Source of the DNA: Pseudomonas fluorescens
GTDB taxonomy: Bacteria; Pseudomonadota; Gammaproteobacteria; Pseudomonadales; Pseudomonadaceae
Assembly (NCBI RefSeq): GCF_040448305.1
Contig: NZ_CP148752.1
Coordinates: 5,681,501-5,745,500, forward strand
DNA length: 64,000 bases
Direction: 5' to 3'
Made by a program: the position numbers and the translations under genes. The notes under the pieces are model-generated. The model had not been told where the DNA came from and made no database searches. It saw only the letters and a program-made list of their open reading frames with translations. This document shows positions 18,085 through 27,468 of the stretch, one piece after another. Position 1 is the first letter of the stretch. Each line of letters begins with the position of its first letter.

Positions 18085-18954
18085 TTAATTCTTCGCGACA
18101 GCGGGTTGGGCTGCCGTGGGCGCTACAGGTTCCCGCCAGCCAACAGCGAGGCCGTTGGCGTAGCGCAGATCGATGCGCGCAATGTTCGTAATCTGTTCTT
18201 TGAGCGTCTTGTCATAGATGGCGATGAAACGGCGCATCTTTTCCACCTGGTTGCCGCGTCCCAGCAGCAGTTCGATCCCGGGACCCGCGCTGCCGGGGCC
18301 GGTGGTCAGGAACCAGCTGCCGCGATCACGCAGTTCCAGGCGAGCTATCGAGAAGCCCAGCGGCCTGAGCATCTGACTCAGCACCTGGTATTGCTGCATC
18401 ACTTGCTGTTGAGCTCGCTGCGGGCCGAACAGCTGAGGCAAGTGTTCGTAGTTCGCCAGCTCGCGCGGGGTGAAGGCCTGACCCTGATTGTTCAACAGCG
18501 ACTCGTCGCCCCAACGGGCCACCGGCAGTTGTTCTTCCAGGCGGATCACCACTTGATCCGGCCACACCCGGCGCACTTCGGCGTGGGCAATCCATGGCAT
18601 CGTTTCCAGCTCGGTGCGCATGCTCGCCAGGTCGATGGTGAAGAAGCTCGACGCCACGTAAGGGGCGATCCGCTGCTGCACTGCTTGCTGGCTGATGTAA
18701 CTCAAGTCGCCCTGCACGTTGATTTTGGTGATCGGCCGGTCGGCATACGGCAACAGCCGTGTCGCGCCTTCGTAAGTACCGAACCCCAAAGCCACCAGCA
18801 CTACCGGCCAGAACAGGCTTTTCAGAAAGCCGAAATTGGCTTTCGGCAGGCGCGCGGACATCGGCTCTTTGGCCACCATTCGGCTGGCACCCCGCGGTAC
18901 CGGCTTGCGGCCGGTCGGTGCGGTGGGCTGATGTCTGAGCTGAGCGCCTTGCAT
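18085..18954 (-). CDS. ftsQ: Cell division protein FtsQ
   Basis: 289 residues from the ATG at 18954 (MQGAQLRHQPT), chosen because AGAGG lies just upstream and the start then follows the ddlB stop by four bases; a longer reading from 19002 would run into ddlB. A basic N-terminal cytoplasmic tail precedes one membrane helix (about 55-75, LFWPVVLVALGFGTYEG), a POTRA domain (ITKINVQGDLSYISQ) and the FtsQ beta domain. It bridges the FtsBL complex and the early divisome in the periplasm. Confidence 0.96.
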   Translation of the reverse strand: MQGAQLRHQPTAPTGRKPVPRGASRMVAKEPMSARLPKANFGFLKSLFWPVVLVALGFGTYEGATRLLPYADRPITKINVQGDLSYISQQAVQQRIAPYVASSFFTIDLASMRTELETMPWIAHAEVRRVWPDQVVIRLEEQLPVARWGDESLLNNQGQAFTPRELANYEHLPQLFGPQRAQQQVMQQYQVLSQMLRPLGFSIARLELRDRGSWFLTTGPGSAGPGIELLLGRGNQVEKMRRFIAIYDKTLKEQITNIARIDLRYANGLAVGWREPVAPTAAQPAVAKN

Positions 18955-18958
18955 GGCC

Positions 18959-19942
18959 TTAACCTCTCGTCGACTCTTGGTTACCGGCAGCATTGCCGGC
19001 AACGCTCTGGGCCAGAATGGCCAGAACCAGTTGCTGGAAATTCAGACCGGCAGCACGGGCCGCCATCGGCACCAGGCTGTGATCGGTCATGCCCGGTGCT
19101 GTGTTGACTTCCAGGAACCAGAACTGCCCGTCGGCGTCCTGCATCACGTCTGCCCTGCCCCAACCGGCGATACCCAGCGCTTCACAGGCTTTCGCCGTGA
19201 GGTCCATGAGTTCCTTTTCCTTGGCGCTGTCCAGACCGCACGGAATGCGGTACTGGGTATCGTTGGCGATGTACTTGGCGTCGTAGTCGTAGAAGCTGTG
19301 CGTCGTGCCCAGGGCAATCGGTGGCAACACCTGGTCACGCAGGGTGGCGATGGTGAACTCCGGACCGTGAATCCATTGCTCGACCAGCACTTGCGAATCG
19401 TAGGTACTGGCCGCTTTCCATGCGTCGATCAATTCGGACGCGGAACTCACTTTGGCCATACCGATACTTGAACCTTCATGGGCCGGTTTGACGATCAAAG
19501 GGAAGCCCAGTTCCGTTGCCGCCGAAATACAATCGGCCTCGCTGCTCAGTACCGCGTGACGTGGGGTCGGAATGCCCAGGCTGTGCCAGACCTGCTTGGT
19601 GCGCAGTTTGTCCATGGCCAGGGCCGAAGCCAGGATGCCGCTGCCGGTGTACGGAATGCCCAGGCATTCGAGCAGGCCCTGCATGCTGCCGTCTTCACCG
19701 CCACGGCCGTGGAGGATGATGAAGGCGCGGTCGATCTTTTCGTTGAGCAGTCGCTGCAGCAGGTCATCGCCCACGTCGAGGCCGAACGCGTCCACACCGG
19801 CGCTTTGCAGTGCGTCCAGAACGGCGTTACCCGACTTCAGGGAGACCTCACGCTCGGCACTCTTGCCGCCGAACAGCACGGCGACGCGGCCGAAGTCTTT
19901 CGGCGCGATCGTGGAGACCAGGTTGGCGTAGGCAGCAGTCAT
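18959..19942 (-). CDS. ddlB: D-alanine--D-alanine ligase B
   Basis: 327 residues with the ATP-grasp fold. Visible motifs: VAVLFGGKSAEREVSL at the N-terminus, HGRGGEDGSMQGLLE (dipeptide site), KPAHEGSSIGM (ATP-binding loop) and the metal and phosphate motif EVNTAPGMTDHSL near the C-terminus. It makes the D-Ala-D-Ala dipeptide that MurF uses. Its start overlaps the murC stop by four bases. Confidence 0.98.
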   Translation of the reverse strand: MTAAYANLVSTIAPKDFGRVAVLFGGKSAEREVSLKSGNAVLDALQSAGVDAFGLDVGDDLLQRLLNEKIDRAFIILHGRGGEDGSMQGLLECLGIPYTGSGILASALAMDKLRTKQVWHSLGIPTPRHAVLSSEADCISAATELGFPLIVKPAHEGSSIGMAKVSSASELIDAWKAASTYDSQVLVEQWIHGPEFTIATLRDQVLPPIALGTTHSFYDYDAKYIANDTQYRIPCGLDSAKEKELMDLTAKACEALGIAGWGRADVMQDADGQFWFLEVNTAPGMTDHSLVPMAARAAGLNFQQLVLAILAQSVAGNAAGNQESTRG

Positions 19943-21399
19943 TTCAACTTCCCCTTCTCCGGCGCGGCAACGGCACCGGCGAACAACTCACTTTTCAACA
20001 GTTTTGGTGCGAGACCGCCAATATCGCCGGCGCCCTGGCACAGCAGGATGTCGCCGGCGCGCAGCAGCGGCTTGACCACTGGCGCGAGGTCGACACCACG
20101 CTCGATGTAGATCGGATCAAGCTGGCCACGCTGACGGATGCTGTTGCACAGCTTGCGGCTGTCGGCGCCCGGAATCGGCTCTTCGCCGGCCGGATAGACT
20201 TCCATCAGCAGCAGGACGTTGGCGTCGGCCAGCACATTGACGAAATCGTCGTACAGGTCACGGGTACGGCTGTAACGGTGCGGCTGGTAGACCATCACCA
20301 GGCGGCGCTCCGGCCAGCCGCCGCGTACGGCCTTGATCACGGCCGCGACTTCCGTCGGGTGGTGACCGTAGTCATCGACCAGCATCACATTGCCGCCGTC
20401 CACCGGCAGTTCGCCGTAGACCTGGAAGCGTCGGCCGACACCCTGGAACCCGGACAGGCCCTGGACGATGGCTTCATCGCTGACGCCTTCGTCGGTGGCG
20501 ATGCAGATGGTTGCCAGTGCGTTCAATACGTTGTGGTTGCCCGGCATGTTCACCGAAACATCCAGCGGCTCACGGTCAGGGCGCAGCACGGTGAAGAAGG
20601 TCTGCATGCCTTGCTGGCGCACGTTGATGGCACGCACGTCGCAGTCTTCGCCGAAACCATAGGTGACCGTCGGGCGTTTGACCTGCGGGAGGATTTCACG
20701 CACCACCGGATCGTCCAGGCACACCACCGCCAGACCGTAGAACGGCAGGTTGTGGAGGAACTCGACGAAGGTTTTCTTCAGTTTGTTGAAGTCACCGTCG
20801 TAGGTCGCCATGTGATCGGCGTCGATGTTGGTGACCACGGCCACCAGCGGCTGCAAGTGCAGGAAGCTGGCGTCGCTTTCGTCGGCTTCGGCGATCAGGT
20901 AGCGGCTGGTGCCAAGCTGGGCATTGGTGCCCGCGGCATTCAGGCGTCCACCAATGACGAATGTCGGGTCCAGGCCACCGGCGGCGAACACCGAAGCGAT
21001 CAGGCTGGTGGTGGTGGTTTTGCCGTGGGTACCGGCAACGGCGATGCCGTGGCGATAACGCATCAGCTCAGCCAGCATCTCTGCACGCGGCACCACCGGA
21101 ATACGGCGTTCCAGCGCGGTGGCGACTTCCGGGTTGGACGTGTTCACGGCGCTCGACACCACCAGCACATCGGCAGCGGCGGCGTTCTCGGCGCGGTGGC
21201 CGATGAAGATCTGCGCCCCGAAGGACTCCAGACGCTCGGTCACCGGCGAAGCCTTCAGGTCGGAACCGGACACTTCATAGCCCAGGTTCAACAACACTTC
21301 AGCAATCCCGCACATGCCCACACCGCCGATACCGACGAAGTGGATGCGGCGGATGCGGCGCATTTCCGGTTGCGGCATGGCTTTCTGATTCTCAACCAT
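19939..21399 (-). CDS. murC: UDP-N-acetylmuramate--L-alanine ligase
   Basis: 486 residues from MVENQKAMPQPEMRRIRRIHF, which matches the P. aeruginosa start; an upstream ATG at 21441 is buried in murG. N-terminal Rossmann domain (FVGIGGVGMCGIAE), central ATPase domain with GTHGKTTTTSL near 120, and C-terminal ligase domain (VDDYGHHPTEV). It adds L-alanine to UDP-MurNAc. It overlaps murG by eight bases and ddlB by four. Confidence 0.98.
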   Translation of the reverse strand: MVENQKAMPQPEMRRIRRIHFVGIGGVGMCGIAEVLLNLGYEVSGSDLKASPVTERLESFGAQIFIGHRAENAAAADVLVVSSAVNTSNPEVATALERRIPVVPRAEMLAELMRYRHGIAVAGTHGKTTTTSLIASVFAAGGLDPTFVIGGRLNAAGTNAQLGTSRYLIAEADESDASFLHLQPLVAVVTNIDADHMATYDGDFNKLKKTFVEFLHNLPFYGLAVVCLDDPVVREILPQVKRPTVTYGFGEDCDVRAINVRQQGMQTFFTVLRPDREPLDVSVNMPGNHNVLNALATICIATDEGVSDEAIVQGLSGFQGVGRRFQVYGELPVDGGNVMLVDDYGHHPTEVAAVIKAVRGGWPERRLVMVYQPHRYSRTRDLYDDFVNVLADANVLLLMEVYPAGEEPIPGADSRKLCNSIRQRGQLDPIYIERGVDLAPVVKPLLRAGDILLCQGAGDIGGLAPKLLKSELFAGAVAAPEKGKLK

Positions 21400-22462
21400 G
21401 GGCCACCTCCAGGCAGCTATCGACCACGTTACGGGTGGCATCGGGTTTGGCCAGGCGGCGTGCTGCAGTAGCCATTTCGTTGAGTCGTTGTGGTTGCATC
21501 AGGACCTCTGTCAGGCGAGCGGCAAGATCCGCTGCGCCAGTCGTTCTTTGTGGCATCAGGAAGGCTGCGCCTTCACGGGCCAAATATTCGGCGTTGCGGG
21601 TCTGGTGATCGTCGATGGCGTGAGGCAAAGGCACCAGCATCGAGGGCAGACCGGCAGCGGCCAGTTCACTGATGGTCAGCGCGCCTGCGCGGCACACCAC
21701 CAGGTCGGCCCAGCTGTAGGCTTGGGCCATGTCTTTGATGAAGGGCTGCACCTGCGCCTCGACGCCAGCCGCGCGATAGCGCTCTGCAGTCACTTCATCG
21801 TGGTTTTTGCCGGCCTGATGGAACACTTCCGGACGCAAATCGGCAGCGACTTGCGACAGGGCTTCAGGCAGCAGCTTGTTCAACGGCTCTGCACCCAGGC
21901 TTCCGCCCAGGATCAGCAAACGCGCCTTGCGACCGGCCAGGGCAGGTCGCGATGTCTCGAGGAACAGCTCGGTGCGCACCGGGTTACCGGTGGTCCGGCG
22001 GCTGTCCGACAGGGTAAAGGTGTCGGGGAACGCTTCACAGACTCGGGCGGCCAACGGCACCAGCAACCGATTGGCGGTACCGGCCACGGCGTTCTGCTCG
22101 TGAACGATCACCGGCACACCGGCCAGTTTGGCCGCGACACCGCCAGGACCGGTCACAAAACCACCAAATCCAACGACGCAGACCGGCTGCAGACGGCGAA
22201 TGATCGCCCGCGCCTGCCAGACCGACTTGAACAACATGAACGGTGCCTTGAGCAGGGACAATTTGCCCTTGCCGCGCAGACCGCTGGCGTGGATCCGATG
22301 CAACTCGATACCTGCCGCCGGCACCAGATCGTTCTCGATCCCACGCGGGGTGCCGAGCCAGTGCACGGTATAGCCGCGCGCCTGGAATTCGCGGGCACAG
22401 GCCAGCGCCGGGAACACGTGACCACCGGTGCCGCCGGCCATGATCATGACGTTAGCGCCCAT
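21392..22462 (-). CDS. murG: Undecaprenyl-PP-MurNAc-pentapeptide GlcNAc transferase
   Basis: 356 residues, GT-B glycosyltransferase of the inner membrane surface that turns lipid I into lipid II. Start at MGANVMIMAGGTGGHVFPALA places the glycine-rich acceptor loop near residue 10. A second glycine-rich loop (LGGSLGAEPLN) and the UDP-GlcNAc motif CRAGALTISELAAAGLPS follow. It overlaps the ftsW end by 11 bases. A longer frame to 22567 is rejected because it lies inside ftsW. Confidence 0.98.
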   Translation of the reverse strand: MGANVMIMAGGTGGHVFPALACAREFQARGYTVHWLGTPRGIENDLVPAAGIELHRIHASGLRGKGKLSLLKAPFMLFKSVWQARAIIRRLQPVCVVGFGGFVTGPGGVAAKLAGVPVIVHEQNAVAGTANRLLVPLAARVCEAFPDTFTLSDSRRTTGNPVRTELFLETSRPALAGRKARLLILGGSLGAEPLNKLLPEALSQVAADLRPEVFHQAGKNHDEVTAERYRAAGVEAQVQPFIKDMAQAYSWADLVVCRAGALTISELAAAGLPSMLVPLPHAIDDHQTRNAEYLAREGAAFLMPQRTTGAADLAARLTEVLMQPQRLNEMATAARRLAKPDATRNVVDSCLEVAHG

Positions 22463-23669
22463 GGTTCGTCTCCTCGGCGAAGTCGCTCTCATGGAACTCC
22501 ATCTCTTCACTGCCCAGGTGGGTTCGACTTTCCCACTCGATACGCAACAGCAAGCCGAGACAGGCACAGCAGATCACCAACGAACTGCCGCCATAACTGA
22601 GGAACGGCAGGGTCAGACCCTTGGTCGGCAGTAGGCCGACGTTCACGCCGATGTTGATCAGGAATTGACCAATCCACAGGAACGACAGACCGTATGCCAC
22701 GTAAGCTGCAAAAAACTGCTTGGCCTTTTCAGCCCACAAACCGATGTACATGCCGCGAATACACACAAAGACGAACAGTGCCACGGTGCACAACGAACCC
22801 ACCGCCCCCAGCTCTTCGGCCAGGACCGAGAACACGAAGTCAGTGTGGGCTTCCGGCAGGTAGAACTGTTTCTGCACGCTATTGCCCAGGCCAACGCCCA
22901 GCCACTCGCCGCGACCGAAGGCGATCAATGCCTGGGACAACTGATAGCCGGCGCCGAACTGGTCGGCCCACGGGTCGGCAAAGTTGGTCAGACGCGCCAT
23001 TCGATACGGCTGCATTTGAATCAACAGCACCACCGCGCCGACGGCCAGGACCACCATCAGGGAAAAACGGAACAGCCCGACGCCGCCAAGGAACAGCATC
23101 GCCGCCGCCGCCCCCATCATCACGACGGTGGCACCGAAGTCCGGCTCCATCAGCAGCAGGCCCGCCATCGGCAGCAGCACGATGAACGGCTTGAAGAAGC
23201 CCATCCAGCTTTCACGCACTTCTTTCTGGCGACGCACCAGATAACCGGCGAGGTAGATCACCACGAACACCTTGGCGATCTCGGAAGGCTGGACGTTGAA
23301 GAAACTGAAGCCGATCCAGCGCATCGAGCCGTTAACCTCACGGCCGATCCCCGGAATGATCACCATCACCAGCAAGCCGAACGCACCCAGCAGCATCAGC
23401 CAGCCCAGGCGTTGCCAGGTGGCGATAGGGATCATCATGGTGACGATGCAGGCCCCCAGGCCCAGCACCGCATAAATCAGGTGGCGAATCATGTAATACA
23501 GGGCGCTGCCCGACTGCACGGCCGCCACTTCGGTCGATGCCGAGGCGATCATGATCAGCCCCAGGCCGAGCAGCGTCAGGCAACCGGCGAGCATCGGAAA
23601 GTCGAGGTCAATACCGCGCCCGGTGATGAGCGGCGATGGATACGGCTTGATGATGCCTTTCAGACTCAT
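22452..23669 (-). CDS. ftsW: Septal peptidoglycan glycosyltransferase FtsW (SEDS family)
   Basis: 405 residues from MSLKGIIKPYPSP; ten transmembrane helices are expected. The SEDS signature LPEAHTDFVFSVLAEELG carries the conserved aspartate required for polymerisation, and LPFLSYGGSS is at the C-terminal end. It works with FtsI, encoded eight genes away in the same transcript, to build septal glycan. The start overlaps the murD stop by four bases. Confidence 0.98.
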   Translation of the reverse strand: MSLKGIIKPYPSPLITGRGIDLDFPMLAGCLTLLGLGLIMIASASTEVAAVQSGSALYYMIRHLIYAVLGLGACIVTMMIPIATWQRLGWLMLLGAFGLLVMVIIPGIGREVNGSMRWIGFSFFNVQPSEIAKVFVVIYLAGYLVRRQKEVRESWMGFFKPFIVLLPMAGLLLMEPDFGATVVMMGAAAAMLFLGGVGLFRFSLMVVLAVGAVVLLIQMQPYRMARLTNFADPWADQFGAGYQLSQALIAFGRGEWLGVGLGNSVQKQFYLPEAHTDFVFSVLAEELGAVGSLCTVALFVFVCIRGMYIGLWAEKAKQFFAAYVAYGLSFLWIGQFLINIGVNVGLLPTKGLTLPFLSYGGSSLVICCACLGLLLRIEWESRTHLGSEEMEFHESDFAEETNHGR

Positions 23670-25012
23670 GCCAGATCCTCCACGGCTTGGACGAACTGGT
23701 GACCACGGTCTTCGTAGTTCTTGAACATGTCGAAACTGGCGCAGGCTGGCGACAGCAGCACTACGTCGCCCGGTTGGGCTGCGGCACGGCATTGCTCGAC
23801 GGCTTCGACCAGGGAGCCGGCGCGGATCAGCGGTACGGCATCGCCGATGGCCTCGCCGATCTTGTCGGAGTCACGGCCCATCAGCACCACCGCGCGGCAA
23901 TTGGCCGCCACCGGATCGCGCAGGTCCTTGAACTCGGCACCCTTGCCGTCGCCACCGGCGATCAGCACGACTTTGCCGTCGATGTCTGCGCCCAAACCTT
24001 CGATGGCCGCCAGTGCGGCGCCGACGTTGGTGGCTTTGGAATCGTTGTAGTAGCCCACGCCGTCGAGGTCACGAACCCATTGGCAACGATGCTCGAGACC
24101 GGCAAAGGTGCGCAGGCTCGACAGCATGGCATCGAACGGCAGGCCAACCGCATGGCCCAGGGCCAGGGCCGCCAGGGCGTTGGACTGGTTATGGGCGCCG
24201 CGAATCTTCAATTCGCGCACCGGCATCAGGTTCTGGAATTCGAAGGCCAGGTATTTCTCGCCGTCTTCTTCACGGATACCAAACGCCTTGAAATCGGGTT
24301 TGCTCAGGCCGAAAGTCCAGCATGGCTGCCCTTCACCCATCAACGGACGACTCAGGGCGTCCTGGCGATTGACCACGAACTGCCTGGCGCCACGGAAGAT
24401 CCGGTGCTTGGCCAGGTGATAGGCCGGCAGACCGCTGTAACGGTCCATGTGGTCTTCGCTGACGTTGAGCACGGTCGCCACTTCGGCGTTGAGCTGATCG
24501 GTGGTTTCCAGCTGGAAACTCGACAACTCCATCACGTACAGCTCGATGTCGTCGCTGAGCAAGTCCAACGCCGGGGTACCGAGATTGCCACCGACGGCAA
24601 CACGTTTGCCGGCCGCAGCCGCCATTTCGCCGACCAGCGTGGTGACGGTACTTTTCGCGTTGGAGCCGCTGATGGCCACGATCGGCGCCTTCGCGTTACG
24701 CGCGAACAGCTCGATGTCACCGGACAATTTCACGCCTCGGGCGGCGGCAGCCTGCAGGGCCGGGGTCGCCAGCGCCAGGCCGGGGCTCACGTAGAGCTCG
24801 TTGGCACGGCACAGGAATTCGACGTCGAGCTCGCCACAACGCACTTCCACGTGCGGATAGTCACGCTTGAGCGTGGCCAGTTCCGGTGGATTTTCCCGCG
24901 TATCGGCCACGGCAAACGCCACGCTCCGGTTCGCCAGGAAGCGAACCAGGGACATGCCGCTCTTGCCGAGGCCGACAACGATGCGGAAGTGGTCAGAAGC
25001 GATCAGAGACAC
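23666..25012 (-). CDS. murD: UDP-N-acetylmuramoyl-L-alanine--D-glutamate ligase
   Basis: 448 residues. N-terminal domain with IVVGLGKSGMSLVRFL, central ATPase loop SGSNAKSTVTTLVGEM, and C-terminal domain with YNDSKATN (conserved in MurD). It adds D-glutamate in the cytoplasmic steps of peptidoglycan precursor synthesis. Separated from mraY by six bases and coupled to ftsW by a four-base overlap. Confidence 0.98.
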   Translation of the reverse strand: MSLIASDHFRIVVGLGKSGMSLVRFLANRSVAFAVADTRENPPELATLKRDYPHVEVRCGELDVEFLCRANELYVSPGLALATPALQAAAARGVKLSGDIELFARNAKAPIVAISGSNAKSTVTTLVGEMAAAAGKRVAVGGNLGTPALDLLSDDIELYVMELSSFQLETTDQLNAEVATVLNVSEDHMDRYSGLPAYHLAKHRIFRGARQFVVNRQDALSRPLMGEGQPCWTFGLSKPDFKAFGIREEDGEKYLAFEFQNLMPVRELKIRGAHNQSNALAALALGHAVGLPFDAMLSSLRTFAGLEHRCQWVRDLDGVGYYNDSKATNVGAALAAIEGLGADIDGKVVLIAGGDGKGAEFKDLRDPVAANCRAVVLMGRDSDKIGEAIGDAVPLIRAGSLVEAVEQCRAAAQPGDVVLLSPACASFDMFKNYEDRGHQFVQAVEDLA

Positions 25013-25018
25013 GAGTTT

Positions 25019-26101
25019 CTACCTCAGCTTCAGGGTGGCAAGGCCGACCAGCACGAGAATCACGGTGATGATCCAGAAACGGACGATCACGCGCGGCTCG
25101 GGCCAGCCCTTGAGTTCAAAGTGGTGGTGAATCGGTGCCATGCGGAACACGCGGCGACCGGTCAGTTTAAAAGAGGCGACCTGAATGACGACGGACAGGG
25201 TTTCCATCACGAACACGCCACCCATGATGAACAGGACGATTTCCTGACGGACGATCACCGCGATGGTGCCCAGGGCCGCGCCCAGCGCCAGTGCGCCGAC
25301 GTCACCCATGAAGACTTGTGCCGGATAGGTGTTGAACCAGAGGAAGCCCAGGCCAGCTCCGATCAACGCGCCACAGAACACGATCAACTCGCCTGCGCCC
25401 GGTACGTAAGGAATCAGCAGGTATTCGGCGAACTTCACGTTACCCGACAGGTAGCAGAAAATCCCCAGGCCACCGCCGACCATCACGGTCGGCATGATCG
25501 CCAGGCCGTCGAGGCCGTCGGTCAGGTTGACCGCGTTGCTCGAACCGACGATCACGAAATAGGTCAGGACGATGAAGCCGGCGCCCAATGGAATGCTGTA
25601 GTCCTTGAGCATCGGCAGGATCAGCGTGGTTTCCACCGGCGTGGCGGCGGTCACATACAGAAAGATCGCCGCGCCCAGGCCGAATACCGATTGCCAGAAA
25701 TACTTCCAGCGGCTTGGTAACCCACGGGAGTTTTTCTCGATGACCTTGCGGTAGTCGTCGACCCAGCCGATGGCGCCGAACAGCAGGGTCACCAGCAACA
25801 CGACCCAGACGTAACGGTTGCTCAGGTCAGCCCACAACAGGGTGCTGACACCGATGGACGACAGAATCAGTGCGCCGCCCATGGTTGGCGTACCCGATTT
25901 GGACAGGTGCGACTGCGGGCCGTCATTGCGAACGGATTGACCGATCTGACGGTTCTGCAGGGTGCGGATCATCCACGGGCCATAGCACAGCGACAAGACC
26001 AGCGCGGTCAGTACACCGAGAATCCCGCGCAGGGTCAGGTACTGGAAGACCGCGAAGCCTTTGTAGAACTGTTGCAGATACTCCGCTAGCAGCAGCAGCA
26101 T
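25019..26101 (-). CDS. mraY: Phospho-N-acetylmuramoyl-pentapeptide transferase
   Basis: 360 residues from MLLLLAEYLQQFYKGF, the usual gammaproteobacterial length and N-terminus. Ten transmembrane helices; conserved SKSGTPTMGG, the aspartate-rich NLTDGLDGLA loop and the PIHHHFELKGW histidine motif form the magnesium and active site. It makes lipid I in the inner membrane. Its start shares one base with the murF stop (TAATG). Confidence 0.98.
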   Translation of the reverse strand: MLLLLAEYLQQFYKGFAVFQYLTLRGILGVLTALVLSLCYGPWMIRTLQNRQIGQSVRNDGPQSHLSKSGTPTMGGALILSSIGVSTLLWADLSNRYVWVVLLVTLLFGAIGWVDDYRKVIEKNSRGLPSRWKYFWQSVFGLGAAIFLYVTAATPVETTLILPMLKDYSIPLGAGFIVLTYFVIVGSSNAVNLTDGLDGLAIMPTVMVGGGLGIFCYLSGNVKFAEYLLIPYVPGAGELIVFCGALIGAGLGFLWFNTYPAQVFMGDVGALALGAALGTIAVIVRQEIVLFIMGGVFVMETLSVVIQVASFKLTGRRVFRMAPIHHHFELKGWPEPRVIVRFWIITVILVLVGLATLKLR

Positions 26102-27468
26102 TAATGTTTCTCCAGACTGGACCCGCACAAGGCGGCGACGACGTTTTCCATCGCAGCGCTGCGCGACCCCTTGATCAAAATGGTGGTGTTTGTGTCTTGC
26201 TCGGCGCCCAGGGCCTTGATCAGCTCAGCCTGCGTGCTGAAGTGAAAAGCCTGTGGACCGAATGCGTTCACGGCGTGAGCCATCATTGGCCCGACGGCGT
26301 ACAGCGCAGAAACCTTGCCACGGGCGTACTCGCCCACGTCGCGGTGCCCCTGCTCCGCCCATTCGCCCAACTCGCCGATATCCCCGAGCACCAGGACGGT
26401 GCGACCGGAAAAGCCGGCCAGTATATCAACGGCAGCGCACATGGAGGTGGGATTGGCGTTGTAAGTGTCATCGATCACGCGTATGCCATTGCTGGCCAAT
26501 TGCGCAACGGTGCGACCCTTGACCGGTTGCACCGCGCCAAGGCCGGCGGCGATACCGAACAGCGACACACCCAGGGCATGGGCGGCAGCGGCGGCGGCCA
26601 TGGCATTGGCGACGTTGTGGGTGCCGAGCAGGTTCAGTTGAACGCGCTCCGAGCCTTCAGGGCTGTGCAGGTTGAACGCCGGGCAGCCGCGAGCATCGGT
26701 GGCAAGGTCACTGGCGTAGAAATCGGCGCTGGCGTTGCTCAACGCAAACGTCAGCACTTTGCGATCACCGGCACGTGCCTTCCAGATACCGAATGCCTTG
26801 TCGTCGAGATTGAGAACGGCGACGCCATCGGCATCCAGCCCTTCGATGATCTCGCCCTTGGCTTCGACGATTTTGTCCGGACCGCCGAACTCACCGACGT
26901 GGGCGGTCCCGGCGTTATTGAGAATGGCCACATGGGGTTTGGTCATGCTCACGGTGTAGGCAATTTCGCCCAGGCGCGAGGCACCCAGCTCGATCACCGC
27001 AGCGGTATGTTCCGGCGCCAGTTCGAGCAGGGTCAGCGGAACGCCGAGGTCATTATTCAGGTTGCCACGGGTCGCCAGCACTGCACCGCGCGTGCGCAGG
27101 ATGCTCGCAAGCATTTCCTTGACCGTGGTCTTGCCGCTGGAACCGGTAATGGCTGCAACGGGTTGGGTGAACGCGGCGCGGTTCAACGCACCGAGCTGCC
27201 CCAACGCCTGACGGGTGTCGCTGACCAACAGTTGCGGCAGCGTGCTGTCGGCGACTTCACGCTCGACCAGCGCGGCCACGGCGCCCTTGGCGGCGACTTC
27301 ATTCAGATAATCATGACCATCGAAGCGCGGACCGGCCAACGCGATAAACAGTTGACCGGGCTTGATTGCGCGACTGTCGATGCTGACACCGTCGAAACTG
27401 GCATCGGCGGACACCAGGCGAGCATTCAGCGCGCCGGTCAGCTCGCTCAGTTTCAAGGCCTTAAGCAT
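26101..27468 (-). CDS. murF: UDP-MurNAc-tripeptide--D-alanyl-D-alanine ligase
   Basis: 455 residues. Mur-ligase order: substrate domain (DSRAIKPGQLFIAL), ATPase loop TGSSGKTTVKEML near 110, and C-terminal domain (VIDDTYNANPTS). It attaches D-Ala-D-Ala, the product of the ddlB gene in this cluster. It overlaps murE by eight bases. Confidence 0.98.
   Translation of the reverse strand: MLKALKLSELTGALNARLVSADASFDGVSIDSRAIKPGQLFIALAGPRFDGHDYLNEVAAKGAVAALVEREVADSTLPQLLVSDTRQALGQLGALNRAAFTQPVAAITGSSGKTTVKEMLASILRTRGAVLATRGNLNNDLGVPLTLLELAPEHTAAVIELGASRLGEIAYTVSMTKPHVAILNNAGTAHVGEFGGPDKIVEAKGEIIEGLDADGVAVLNLDDKAFGIWKARAGDRKVLTFALSNASADFYASDLATDARGCPAFNLHSPEGSERVQLNLLGTHNVANAMAAAAAAHALGVSLFGIAAGLGAVQPVKGRTVAQLASNGIRVIDDTYNANPTSMCAAVDILAGFSGRTVLVLGDIGELGEWAEQGHRDVGEYARGKVSALYAVGPMMAHAVNAFGPQAFHFSTQAELIKALGAEQDTNTTILIKGSRSAAMENVVAALCGSSLEKH

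Noticed and set aside
16786..19107. Plus-strand open frame of 773 codons opposite ftsA and ftsQ
   Set aside because: It is antisense to well-identified genes, its composition (rich in His, Arg, Gln, Val, Ala) is typical of the mirror frame of high-GC genes, and it has no recognisable motif.
23687..25720. Plus-strand open frame of 677 codons opposite murD and mraY
   Set aside because: Antisense to two essential genes with clear motifs; no protein-like features.
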